DNA of 64,000 nt from Symbiodinium natans (taxonomy: Eukaryota > Sar > Dinophyceae > Suessiales > Symbiodiniaceae). Shown here one piece after another: positions 48,297-60,100 of the stretch. Under the pieces are notes generated by a model. The model ran no database searches, had not been told where the DNA came from, and worked only from the letters and a program-made list of their open reading frames with translations. The stretch lies in assembly GCA_905221605.1 (NCBI GenBank), contig CAJNDS010000114.1, positions 53,501-117,500 of the forward strand, given 5' to 3'. The first letter of the stretch is position 1, and the number at the start of each line of letters is the position of its first letter. The position numbers and the translations under genes were made by a program.

Positions 48297-48375
48297 CATA
48301 CCCTAAACCCTATAAACCCTAAACCCTATAACCCTATAAACCCTAAACCCTATAAACCCTAAACCTTATAAACCC
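48297..48375. repeat. Telomere-type array with CCCTATAAA units
   Basis: Alternating CCCTAAA and CCCTATAAA; the same TA-expanded unit appears in inverse form at 48720-48795. Confidence 0.9.
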
Positions 48376-48469
48376 TAAACCCTCAACCCTCAACCCTAAA
48401 CCCTAAAACCAAAACCCTACACATGCCTGGGCTTACGGCCTACAGCGGGTTTAGGGTTTAGGGTTTAGG

Positions 48470-48556
48470 GGTACCTTATTGGGGTCCTTATGAGAAGGGG
48501 ATCCTACTATTTCGGGGGTCAAAATTAGGGATCCCCTATTTTCGTAAACCCACATA
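48470..48556. repeat. TTTACGAAAAT family element, copy 7 (inverted)
   Basis: GGTACCTTATTGGGGTCC..TATTTTCGTAAACCC; preceded directly by TTTAGGG units, as with the copy at 18360. Confidence 0.7.
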
Positions 48557-49199
48557 TGTCGGCTACCCTAAACCTAAACCCTAAACCCTAAACCCTGCAC
48601 CCCGAACTTCGGAAACCCCCCATATTATGATGCATGAGCACTTGGCGTCGACCTAGAGAACATTCGGAATCATGAGATAGGTCGACTCTGGGACCTTATA
48701 AACGCTGTGTAGCGTGGGTTTAGGGTTTATAGGGTTTACAGGGTTTACAGGGTTTATAGGGTTTATAGGGTTTCTAGGGTTTCTAGGGTTTATAGGGCTC
48801 ATATGCGCCCGTATTCCGCGTAGTCGAACCCCCCCCATGGATTCCCTCCAAAACCCTGCCCGGTAACTCTAAAAACACCAGGGGGGGAGAGAGAAACCCC
48901 CAACCTAAACCCCAAACCTGAACCTAAGCCCTAAAACCTAAACCCGCCAATGAACCACAGAGGGAGAAGGGTACCAAGGCGGTCAGAGTGAAACTACAGC
49001 CTACCCTAAACCCTAAACCCATGACCACAGGCCATGAACCACAGCGTGGGGGGGGCAAAGGGGGGAAGGGGGGGGGAAAGGGCGGGGAAAGGGGAAGGTG
49101 GGTGAAAGGGGGGGGAAGGGGGGGGAACGGGCAAACCACTCCAGCCGCTGGTTTAGGGTTTAGGGTTTAGCGTTTAGGGTTTAGGGTTGAGGGTTCGGG

Positions 49200-49312
49200 T
49201 TTAGGGTTTCGGGTTTCGGGTTTCGGGTTTCGGGTGTAGGGTTTAGGGTTTAGGGTTTAGGGTTTAGGGTTTAGGGTTTAGGGTTTAGGGTTTAGGGTTT
49301 AGGGTTTAGGGT
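49200..49312. repeat. Telomere-type array, TTTCGGG block then TTTAGGG
   Basis: Four TTTCGGG units followed by about 10 TTTAGGG units. Confidence 0.95.
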
Positions 49313-49431
49313 CACGCACGGCAGACAGCAGACGTCCCGAGCCTGGTACTTGTCTACTCCTTGCAGAGTGGTGCAGGTGCAGGCACCGCAGGGTGCTTTT
49401 TTCTGCTTCACCGTTCCGGCTACTTGGAGGT

Positions 49432-49549
49432 TCAGGGTACTACCAACCCCACAATTATAACTGCACTAGCTCCCTAAGTCCCCTAAGTAGGTTAGAAGTA
49501 GACTTATACGGTTTCTTGGGCTTGTAAGTCTCCATGGACCTCCTAGTAG
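49432..49549. repeat. CTTGGAGGTTCATGG family element, copy 2
   Basis: CTTGGAGGTTCAGGGTACTACC..GTCTCCATGGACCTCCTAG with AAGTAGGTTAGAAGTAGACTTA core. Confidence 0.65.
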
Positions 49550-50232
49550 GCATTGAGGGTTTGTAGGGTTTAGGGGTTGCTTGCACGTGTGCGCGTGTTT
49601 TTGCCTCGGGGTCATTTGCAGATTACGGGACCCAGCCTTTATAACGGTTTAGGGTATAAGTAGGGCCAACAGCCCCAGAAAAGGTCATGGCCAGTCGTAG
49701 ATGTAGTTGCTACCCCACGTAGCTACGCATCAACCTTGTCGAGGCTAGGGTCGGCGGCGTTGTCGCGAAACCCTAAACCCTAAACCCTAAACCCTAAACC
49801 CCAAACCCTAAACCCTAAACCCTGTTGTCGCCTGCTCCAAGATCGACGACCTCCTCCTGTGCGGGCGTTTCTGAGGTTAGGGAAAAGGGTTTAGGGTTTA
49901 GGGTTTAGGGCTTCGGGCTTAGGGCTTAGGGTTGGGGGATGCCTTGGAACCCTCAGCCGCAGATTGCAAGACACTAGAGCCTCCAGACCCTGAAAGCCCG
50001 AGAACACTAAACCCCCTAGAGCATATTGGCATTTACTTCCGCTCCATTAACCCCATAAACACTAAACCCTAAACCCTAAACCCTAAACCCTAAAACCTAA
50101 ACCCTAAACCCTCAACCCTACATACCCGAAGCCCAAGAAGCCCCCGGTCGCCTGAGTGGGAGGCTGCTGGATTCCCTCTCCAGCAGTCTCCTCCGGTATC
50201 TCGTTGTCCTCTTTCTCGTCCTGGCGGCGGTT

Positions 50233-50446
50233 TACTTGGAGGTTGGTACTTAGTAACCCATTCTAAGTGTAGCTATAGCACACATGCATAGAAGCCCCTT
50301 AAGTACCCTAATGGGGCTTAAGAACCCCCCCCCCCCCCCAACCCCCAAAAAATGAAGATATTCCTCCTTATATGGGCAATACGGGGATTCGCATTTGATA
50401 TTTTTTTTTGGGGGGGGGGGGGAGGGGATTCTTAAGCAACTACGAG
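50233..50446. mobile_element. CTTGGAGGTT element abutting a TTGCTTAAGAACC element
   Basis: First family runs from about 50233 to 50320 and breaks into the second family (GGCTTAAGAACCCCCC..GATTCTTAAGCAAC), whose loop has a C-run and a G-run. Confidence 0.65.
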
Positions 50447-50531
50447 TTTAGGGTCTTACGGGCTCAGCACCCTTCTATGTAACCAAAAAGGTTAACGGTG
50501 GCCTACCCAGTCCCTAAGGGGTCTAGTCTAT

Positions 50532-50630
50532 ACTCCCCTTGGAACCTTGATAAAAAACCTATTTTGAAAAACCTCTTGGGTTTTATATAAACAAAAACAA
50601 AATAATTCCCAAGGGGGATATAGTAGTGTT
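50532..50630. mobile_element. CCCCTTGGAACCTT palindromic element, copy 1
   Basis: TATACTCCCCTTGGAACCTT..AATAATTCCCAAGGGGGATATA; copy 2 at 51939-52035. Confidence 0.8.
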
Positions 50631-51938
50631 TAGGGCTTGTTATTGGGAAACTTTGCTTCGCGACGTGGCTTAAGTTTGCTTAAACCGCTGTCCATGCGCT
50701 AAGACTCCGACTGCACAACTTAAATGATGAAAAGCCGTGCGTAGCCGCAGCCGCCAAGAGTGCAGGGCAAAGGTGCATTTTGAGAACTTAGTGCTGTAGT
50801 CCTGAGCCCTGACGGTGAGAGTTGAAGTCTGTTGGAGGTAAACTGGGAGCATGCGCACGTGAGCAAGACTCGTTGAGCAGGGGGCGGGGGGGGGGGGGGT
50901 AGGTGTTTCCTGCGCACCGGCTCTATCTCAACTCTGGTGGCAAACAAAGCCAGCGATGGCCCCCGCCGAACCTATCCAGAAACCCTCAAACCCCAAAACC
51001 CTTTACACCCTCAACCGTCTTAACCAAGTCTGAACCCTGAAGCCTTATCTCCTAAACCTCCTAAACCCTCAGCCCCCCAAAGCAACCACCACCCCTAAAC
51101 CCTAAACCCTAAACCCGAAACCCTAAACCCTGAACCCTAAACCCTACACCAACGCGCGATGGCTCCCAAAATCCGGCACCTCGCTGACAATTTCGGTCGG
51201 GCCCTGCGAGCCGTCGGGTGCCGACTGTAGGGGTTCAGGGTTGTAGGGGTTCAGGGTTGTAGGGCTTGGGGTTTAGGGTTTAGGGTTTAGGGTTTAGGGT
51301 TTAGGGTTTAGGGTTCAGGGTTTAGGGTTTAGGGTTTAGGGTTTAGGATTTAGGGTTGCAAGTTAGGGCTTAGGGCTTCGGGTTCACCTGTGCTGCTACC
51401 AGAGAAGGGTAAACGGCTTCTAAGCCAAAGGCGTCCATGATCGAAAATCCAGCTTTGAAGTCTGCACCCTCACCACAAACCCACCCACCTGCCCACCTCC
51501 GGTCCTGAAAACGGTTGAGTGTAGGAGGCAGGCCGTTGACCCGCTGTTGGGCAGCTACATTATGATAGAATCACAAGAAAAACACATCCCAACAAGGGAC
51601 CCTGACTTAGAACCGCCGCAGTTGTCCACAGCCACATGTACAAAGGGGTGCTGCGAAACCCTGAAACCAGTAATTCAGAACCCCACAAACCCCCTTGCCT
51701 CATGGTCGTCGGACATCGCGTCCAAAGGACCCAAGGACCCTAGGAGTAGGTGTTGGGGCGGCACTGTTACCCTAAACCCTAAACCCCAAACCCTAAACCC
51801 TAAACCGTTTAGGGGTTCGATTCTTCTTTGTCTGCTTTCCGGTTCCCCTTTTCGATCTGCCAGGGTTTCGTCTCAAGGGTTGAGGCTTTAGGGAGCTGAG
51901 GGTGTCAAGGTCGAGGGGTCTTTCCAGGGTTTCTATAC

Positions 51939-52035
51939 TCCCCTTGGAACCTTAACAAAATCAATATTCTTACTATACTCTTGTTTTATTATATATGAAC
52001 AAAAACGAAAAATAATTCCCAAGGGGGATATAGGA
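51939..52035. mobile_element. CCCCTTGGAACCTT palindromic element, copy 2
   Basis: Same TATACTCCCCTTGGAACC start and TTCCCAAGGGGGATATAG end as 50532-50630. Confidence 0.8.
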
Positions 52036-52179
52036 TAAGGGCTCTACAGGGGTGAGGTTGCAGGGGCTTGGGGGCTTGAGGGCTCCAAGGGTTCTGACAT
52101 GGTCTAAGCGTCTTCCGGTTCAAGGTGGTCTTGAGGGGATTCGAGGGGTTTAGGGTATGCTCCACGTACCCAACTTCCC

Positions 52180-52303
52180 CGGTTTAGGGTTTAGGGTTTT
52201 TAGGGTTTAGGGTTTAGGGTTTAGGGTTTAGGGTTTAGGGTTTAGGGTTTAGGGTTTAGGGTTTAGGGTTTAGGGTTTAGGGTTTAGGGTTTAGGGTTTA
52301 GGG
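52180..52303. repeat. Telomere-type array (TTTAGGG)n, about 17 units
   Basis: Perfect apart from one inserted TTT. Confidence 0.95.
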
Positions 52304-52389
52304 TGCCCCAAGCCCTGAAACCTTCGGCCCCTCGATTTCTTGGGGGCCGAGGTTTTAATTAGTTGAGCGTTCTGGGTGGCCCCCGAAGT

Positions 52390-52557
52390 CTTAGTAGCCC
52401 AGCAACCATAGTATAATATAAGGGCACCCTAAACCCCAAACCCTAAACCCTAAACCCTAAATCCTAAACCCTAAACCCTAAACCCTAAACCCTAAAACTT
52501 TATAAGGGAACCCAGAACCCAAAAAACAAAGGTACAGGGTACCACTGGGCTACCAAG
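52390..52557. mobile_element. CTTGGTAG element with telomere array inside and AAGT target duplication
   Basis: AAGT (52386-52389) then CTTAGTAGCCCAG..GGGCACC, about 65 bp of CCCTAAA units, AAAGGTACAGGGTACCACTGGGCTACCAAG, AAGT (52558-52561). Same family as the complete introns at 21092 and 63073. Confidence 0.85.
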
Positions 52558-53007
52558 AAGTAGGCACCCTAAGCCCTAAACCCTAAACCCTAAACCCCAA
52601 ACCCCAAACCCTAAACCCTAAACCCTAAACCCTAAACCCTAAACCCTAAACCCTACCCCCGGCCTGGTTGGAGTCACCCGCAACAAGGCTCAGAACCCTA
52701 AGCTGTGAGCCTCGTTCATCTGCGAGAGGCAACTGCTCATGCTCGGGGCTATCGGCGGGTCGAACATATTTAGGGTTTAGGGTTTAGGGTTTAGGGTTTA
52801 GGGTTTAGGGTTTAGAGGAATAATGAATAATTACGTACTCATAGTATCCCTATATAAGTATACTATTCTAATCACCCCCTTCCAAAACCCTATTCTAACT
52901 ATTGAGGCTCCCATACTAGGGGTTTAGGGGGCCGAGGGGGTTATGACTTTAGGGCTTCCGGGGTTTTCCGCGGGGTTCAGTGTTTGGGGCCTTCATCACG
53001 GTGGGGC

Positions 53008-53105
53008 TATATGGGGTTTACGAAAATAAGGGCCCCCCAATATCGACCCCAAATAGTAGGATTCCCTTATAATCAGGACCCAATAAGGTATCCCTTAATC
53101 CTGAA
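53008..53105. repeat. TTTACGAAAAT family element, copy 8
   Basis: GGGTTTACGAAAATAAGG..TAGGATTCCCTTATAATCAGGACCC. Confidence 0.7.
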
Positions 53106-53984
53106 ACCCCAAACCCCAAGCCCTACACCCTGAAACCCTAAAACCCTAAACCCTGAAACCCTAAACCCTGGAACCTAAACCCTAGAACCTAAACCCTAAA
53201 CCCTAAACCCTAAACCCTGGAACCTAAACCCTAAACCCACCCTTACTTTAGGAAAACCCCCCAACATGCCGGAGCTGGGACAGGCTCTCGCATTGGTGAA
53301 CAGTGCAAGGACAAGGCAAGGCTCCAGAGGTTTAGGGTTCAGTTTAGGGTTTAGGGTTTAGGGTTTAGGATTTAGGATTTAGGATTTAGGGTTTAGGGTT
53401 TAGGGTTTAGGGTTTAGGGTTTAGGGTCTAGGGTTTAGTGCCGTAATTGGGAGTTGGGGGGTTGGGTAGGAGAAAAGAGCACGACGTTGCGCCGAAAGCT
53501 GTCGACAACGACATGAAACCAAGGAAGCCGCTCTTAGTCCTATGTTCCATGAGCCTTTGCAGGCACGTGGCCTTTTGAACGCCTGGTCAGCACAAACACT
53601 TGGGTTTTAGGTTTGCACGCCTCAAGCATGCTGCTGCTACTTCCCATCCTCCAGAACACGACTCTTAGGGTTTAGGGTCTAGGGTCTAGGGTTTAGGGTT
53701 TAGGGTTTAGGTTTTAGGGTTTCAAGAGCACAGGTGAAGACTCCTCGGATGTAAGTAAAGCAATAACTCCACAGAGCCTTGAGACATGGCAAACGACCTT
53801 CGACTAGGGGCAGCAACCCTAGACCCCTAAACCCTAAACCCTAAACCCTAAACCCTAAACCCTAAACCCTAACCCCTAAACCCTAAATTTGCAGCCCCAA
53901 GGGGAGCTTCGCATCGTTACATGCTTGAGGATGCTGCGAGGACGCGACAGCAAAGGCTTGAATGACGGCGTGCACCTCTGGGTT

Positions 53985-54060
53985 TAGGGTTTAGGGTTTA
54001 GGGTTTAGGGTTTAGGGTTTAGGGTTTAGGGTTTAGGGTTTAGGGTTTAGGGTTTAGGGT
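53985..54060. repeat. Telomere-type array (TTTAGGG)n
   Basis: About 11 units. Confidence 0.95.
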
Positions 54061-54079
54061 CCTGAGACTCTGAGAGGGT

Positions 54080-54367
54080 CTAGAACAATGAGTGGAACTT
54101 CTCCACCAGACAGCAGACAGCATCGTTTGATTTTACTTCTTGTACATCTATTGAAAGTGTCGATTGCCCGCCAAGGCCTGTGCCAAGTTTTCTTCGAAGG
54201 CTGATAGAAGCTAACCACTCTCCCGGATTCCTGAAGTTGTCATTCGTGTCAAGATTTTGCAAGGAACCGAAGATGAAGGTCTGAGGATGTTTCAGCCGTA
54301 ATTCTGGACCCTCGTTTTGCCGCCTTGGGCGGCAGAGCGGGAATTCCACAAAACCTGTCGCAACCAT
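54080..54367 (-). other. Hypothetical ORF, 95 codons
   Basis: Longest ATG-started non-repetitive open frame between genes B and A (MVATGFVEFPLCRPRRQNEG..). No family recognised and no splice support; it could be chance or an intronless small gene. Confidence 0.25.
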
Positions 54368-55639
54368 GGCGGAACCAGAGAGATGGTGTTCCAGGAGTGG
54401 GCTGAGCCCAGCTTGGTTTTAGGGTTTAGGGTTAAGGGTTTAGAGTTTAGGGTTTGTAGTTTAGGGCTTAGGGCTCAGGGTTTAGGGCATAGGGTAACAT
54501 GTGCCGAACCCATCGGTGAACTCAACATGCAAATTGGTTGAGGTTGCCTTGAAAGGAATGCTTCGACACATTCCGTCTTCTGAGCGGCGCGCTCCTGTAG
54601 TACCTAATCCCCTCCCCCTAACATGGAACCGCCCCAGCCCCGAGCATTGAATATCCCTCCATATACTTTAACATAACAATAATGGGAGTATTTCATATTC
54701 GGGGTAGGGGGCGGGTGAATACCAGGAGAGGATTGTTGATTGCTCTTCAGCGGGCGTGCCGCTTGCCGCCGTAGCGTTTACCGATCTCAGCAGGTACCAG
54801 GTATCTCCTACACAACCCTGCAGGGGAATTTTACAACCAAAATCTCCCAGCTCCCTTACTGAAGAACCAGTGAGGTTTGGGGCGCGGCGCTGGCACGACC
54901 ATCTCCCATGTGAGCCCTGCTCAGTGCATGTCATGATCACATGACTTGCCCCGAGCTGGTGCTGAAGGTCATTGAAAAGCAGGAGGCTGCTTCGCTCTCC
55001 TCAGCCGTCTCAAGACGGCAACAATCTAAATACCGCGTTTTTCCGTGCAGCCCAGTGCATCTTGGACGATCAGTCATCAGATGTGGGTTTAGGGTTTAGG
55101 GTTTAGGGGATTAGGAACTGGCGGCAAGATACCTATTGTTCATGGCGCAAGCAATGTCTGGAATCAGCTGTGTCTGGAGGAGGCAATCGACGAGGACGAC
55201 GGATCAGAAGAACCTCACCAGGGGTGTTAGACTGTCAGACTCCACTCATTAGGGTTTAGGGTTCAATGTTCGGGGTTCAGCGCAATGCAAAAGGGATCGT
55301 TTTACACATGTCTAAAGAATAGTATTCAGGTGCAGCAGTTAGACATGTCCAAAAATAGTACCCAGCTGGGTAAGCAGGCAAGAGGAGACCTTCTACAACC
55401 ACAGAAGGACGGTCTCACGCACCCGAAGATACTTAGCTTATGGGCACTTTCTGCAACCCACGCAAGCCAAGCTACAGCCAAAAAAAAAAAAGAAAAAAAG
55501 CAACCTCAACCTCAAGGTCCGAAATCCTGACCTCCGAACCCGGAAACCTGAACCACCCTGAAGTCCTCGACCCTGACAACCCGCAACGTGCCCCAGAGCT
55601 GGTGCCATCCTTGGGGACGAAATGAACCCTAAAATTGGG

Positions 55640-55745
55640 GGTCATATACCCTATACTACTATAATTCCTCTTAAGGTATATGAACCATAAACCCTTTTAG
55701 GGCTCTATAATTCCTATTAAGGTATATGAACCATAAACCCTTTTA
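55640..55745. repeat. Direct repeat of TAAGGTATATGAACCATAAA
   Basis: TATGAACCATAAACCCTTTTAGGG occurs twice about 50 bp apart. A related GGTTCATATACTCTAATAGGG element is at 31365-31470, there split by CCCTAAA units. Confidence 0.7.
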
Positions 55746-55914
55746 GGGTTTCGTCCCCAAGGATCAGAGCCTTCGTCACCAGAGGCCCCGCTGCGGTGTT
55801 GCTGCTTCTTCTTCGTGGTCTTGGCCACCTTCTGAATCCTTGGTTCATGGGGTACTTATGAGTAGGGTGATAAGTAAGGTACTTCTGGTAGAAACCATCT
55901 TTAGGGTACTTATA

Positions 55915-55990
55915 ACCCTAAACCCTAAACCCTAAACCCTAAACCCTAAACCCTAAACCCTAAACCCTAAACCCTAAACCCTAAACCCTA
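55915..55990. repeat. Telomere-type array (CCCTAAA)n
   Basis: About 11 units. Confidence 0.95.
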
Positions 55991-57116
55991 CACCCCAGAC
56001 CTCTAAGTAAGGCTTAAAATGAAGGGCTCAGGAAGCTTTAACGGCTTGGAGCCTTTGTGGTCTGGGCCGGTCTGGGCCTCGGCCCCACTTGGGACCTTTC
56101 AAGCACCCAGTTTAGGGTTTAGGGTTTAGGGTTTAGGGTTCCGGCCCGCAAAGGCGCAGGTCTTGCGTTGCTGACATCATCGCGGCCGGAAGTCTTTGCA
56201 ATGATGTCCAGTGTCACTTGGGACCGCCTGTGTCATCGATTCAGGCGAATTGGGTTGCGCTGCAAACGTTGGCACGTCTTCCTGCCAGCTGCTGCAACTG
56301 GTCTGCGATGTTTGGAATGTTTTCGTGTCTCCCTAAACCCTAAACCCTAAACCCAAGGCACAAGAACCCTTGGGAACCCGGTGGAGACTTCACATGCGGA
56401 AACGCCAGCTGGGATACGCGCTGCCTTGGATACCTTACATGGTCACTTCTCTAAAAATATGGCCCCCTTTTAGGGTCCTTATTCTAAGCCGGCCCCTCTT
56501 ATTTAGGGTATTAGGGTTTAGGGTTTAGGGCCTACGGTTTTAGAGAACTGACCACATAGACCTACGGAGTGAACACGCGATGTAGTCGAGAAGGTGGAAA
56601 TGCCCAGGTCAACGAGCATGATGTGGTGGAGCTCCAGGCTTAGATGTGGGGGTTGCGAGACTAAGGGGACCCCTGACTTAAACCCCCAAAATAGTAGGAT
56701 CCTCTTATCATAAGATCACAAAGAAGGTACCCCCAAACCCTAAACCCTAAACCTTAAACCCTAAACCCGAAACCCTAAACCAAGACAGCCCAATGGTTTA
56801 GACATACAGACCCACGTGCTCATCTCTGTATGAGGAAAGCCCAAGCCGCAATTTCCCAATGCTGAGGAAGGCACTTTTTGAAGGAAGCCCCATTAAAGAG
56901 GCATTGCGCAATGACTTACAGCAACCAAGAACGGAGCCATTAAGGCACTTCTGCGTTCGATGTTCAGGGTTCAGGGTTTAGGGTTTAGGGTTCAGCATTT
57001 TTTTGGGTTTAGGGTTTAGGGTTTAGGGTTTAGGGCTTAGGGGTGAGGCTTCTGCTTAAAGCTCCCAAGGGCTTCGGCGGGCGTTCAAGATGGGTTTGGG
57101 GGTTGAGCCAAGACAC

Positions 57117-57142
57117 AGCTTCTCCAGGCGCTCGAAACGGTC
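57117..57142 (-). CDS. Gene B exon: DRFERLEKL
   Basis: 26 bases like its gene A counterpart. Acceptor AG at 57143-57144, GT donor at 57116-57115. Confidence 0.85.
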
Positions 57143-60100
57143 CTTCCAGGGCAGCTCAAATTCTCACAGCCCTAAACCCTCAACCCCCTAAACCCCCTAA
57201 ACCCCTAAACCCCTAAACCCCCTAAACCCCCTAAACCCCCCCCCCCCCCCCCCCCTAAACCCCCCCTAAACCTCCGCCTGAACCCCCCTAAACCCTGCTA
57301 AACCCTGTTGTGTACTGATGGCCCTAAACCCTAACTGCTAAACCCTAAACCCTAACCCCTAACCCTAAACACTGTTTGGTGCTTCGGTGAGCGCCCCGAA
57401 GATGACGGCTTGGAGACTTGGCTTTCATGGGAAACAAGGGGGGGGGGACTGCCGGGGTTCAGGGTTTAGGGTTTAGGGTTTAGGGTTTAGGGCTTAGGGT
57501 TTGGGAGCTTTGAAAGGGAAACTCTTGGTCTTACTGGTTTGCAGGGTTTGGTGCAGGGCTTTTCCGGGTTTTAGGAGGTTCAGATTTAGGGCTTCGGGCT
57601 GTTTGCCGGTTCTCCGGCCTCTTCGGCCGCCTCCTCCTCCTGGCTTGAGGGTTTAGGGTTTAGGGTTTAGGGTTTAGGGTTTTGGCTTTAGGGGTACCAC
57701 AAAGGGGACCGTGAAGTGGGGAGAACTGCTCATCTACCAGCATCTTGAACTATTGCCAGAAACATGCACAAATCATGGAACCACCCATCCCTACACGCCC
57801 AACCCCCTATCCCCCTAAACCCTCTGCCCCCCGAACCCCTTCCCCCCCTAAACCCTAAACCCTAAACCCTAAACCCTAAACCCTAAACCCTAAACCCCAA
57901 ACCCCAAACCCCATCACTGCCTCGGGCCAAGGTTGGGACAGGGCCGTCGAGCCACCGAAGCGCCGCACCGAGTCCACCTTTATATATGTATGTATGTATA
58001 TATATATATATATAGTGCCATTGGGGTTTAGGTTTAGGGTTTAGGGTTTAGGGTTTAGGGTTTAGGGTTTAGGGTTTAGGGTTTAGGGTTTAGGGTATAG
58101 GGTTTAGGGTTTAGGGTTTAGGGTTGAGGGGTTTAGGGTCTTAGGGCTTAGGGTTGATGCTAGTCTTAGGGCTTTGCCGCTTTGCTTTTGGACTCAGGGT
58201 TCCAGGTTTGGGGCTCAAAGGCTTAGGGTTGGAGAGGTGTAGGTTGCTGAGTTGCAGGTTCTTATCATCATTATTATTATTTCCATTATTTTGCTATTTC
58301 TATTTTGATTTATTTTTGTTTTTGGGGAGGGGGGGGGTGGGGTGGGGGGGGGGGGGTTGCAAGGTTAGGACCTGTTGGGTGGGGGGGCCCAGAAAGAACT
58401 CTCGAAAGGCAAGATAATTTTGCTGCTCAAATCGTCAACCGAGACAATTAAAGCTCAGTCTCTGCTGATTCTTATTCTTATTCTTCTTCTCCTCCTCCTT
58501 CTCCTTCTTCAGACTTTTGTCTAGTTCATGCATTACGCTCACGCGCGAGCTCGCTAGCTTCGTTTAAGAATTCCTTCGAGAGCAGCTATCGGCGTTACGC
58601 GTTTTGCATGTCGTGCACGTGCAAACATATCGTTCGCCCCCGCTTCTTGACACAGGAACGGAGTGTACTACACACATGTTACGTCGGCTCTTCTTGTGTT
58701 TGGCACGGAAGCGCAGAATTTCGCAGCACAAGAGGAGGAGAGGGGCGAGCAGCGGTCGCAATCAATCAACATCCAGAAGCATCGGCTCATTGGTAAACCC
58801 TACACCCTAAACCCTAAACCCTAAACCCTAAACCCTAAAGCTGCCGACATAAGTCAGCCACACTCATCGGCATGCCGTCCCACCAAGCAATTGCAAGCTT
58901 ACCCTGCCAAAAACAAAAAACATGCAAGCGCACCGCTGCGCAAACGGAAGCGCGCGCACAGACGCAAACTAAAGGCACAGCAACGCACGGAAAGAAACGA
59001 AAAAGCAACGACACGATCCAACAATTGCCCAAATGACAACCAAAACAAAACAAAACACGACACAACACAACAAAACACAACACACCACACCACAACACAC
59101 TGCACACACATAAACAAAACCAACCGACCAACCAAACACACAAGCAAGCACCAAAGACAAACAATGAAACCCTTCAACTCAGCCCTGGGCTGTTGTGGGA
59201 TGCGCCTTAGAGTTGCTTGGAGGTTCATGGCACTTATTAACCAAATATAACTGGACTGTACTTATATTTGGAGAATAATAACCATATTAGGGCACTTAAG
59301 GGGCTTATAAGTAGGTTATATGTGCAGCTATAACTGGTTACTAAGTACCATGAACCTCCAAGTGAGAGAGCACTCACGGGCAAAGGGTAGCATCTGGACT
59401 GCAGGTAAGTTAGCGAGGTGGGTGTTCTTTGACAGTGCAGGTTGAGGGTGAACTTCGACTGCAGAGCTCTGAGTTCATCGAAGAATCATGCTCAGGGCTT
59501 AAGCTGCTCGACAGCGGCTAAGAAGGGTTGGAGGCTTGACGGCACCTTGTTGTATTCCATTGTGAACGCCTGTGCAGTTTGCTGGCACTCAGAAGAACTC
59601 CCGCAGTCTACAACCCTAAACCCTAAACCCTAAACCCTAAACCATAAACCCTAAACCCCTACAGTTCATGGCATGCTGTGGCCTACTTCGCACGACGCAC
59701 AAGTCGAGGTCGCAGCGTTGGCTGGCTCAAGCACTTGGATGCCGCCTGGTGGTACTGGTAGGGTTTAGGGTTTAGGGTTTAGGGTTTAGGGTTTAGGGTT
59801 TAGGGTTTAGGGTTTAGGGTTTAGGGTTTAGGGTTTAGGGTTTAGGGTCTAGGTTTGGGGTTTGGGGTTTGGGGTTTTTTGGGTTTGGGGTTTGGGGTTT
59901 GGGGTTTTTTGGGTTTGGGGTTCAGGGTTCAGGGTTTAGGGTTTAGGGTTTAGGGTTTACATTGTAAGAAGGTGGGTGAAGCTGAGCATAAAGATTGCGA
60001 GGGCTGCATGTATCCGAGCGTCTGCGACCCCCAAACCCCACCCGAAAGCCCCCACAGATCCCTGCAGCCTGGTTTCTTCCGAGCCTCGAGCCCTTCTTTT

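Larger units (their letters stand above)
48000..57100. other. Region between genes B and A: no firmly recognised gene
   Basis: Telomere arrays and palindromic elements alternate with 100-300 bp segments. Many minus-strand segments are open and protein-like (48145-48262 with ENVFEELHLPPDVSAEAQ; 49316-49440 with Cys-rich CGACTCTTLQGVDKYQ; 50120-50225 acidic; 51380-51475; 54080-54367 with 95 codons from ATG). Some are probably gene A 5' exons or gene B 3' exons, but none has a family match or a paralogue to verify it. Confidence 0.4.
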
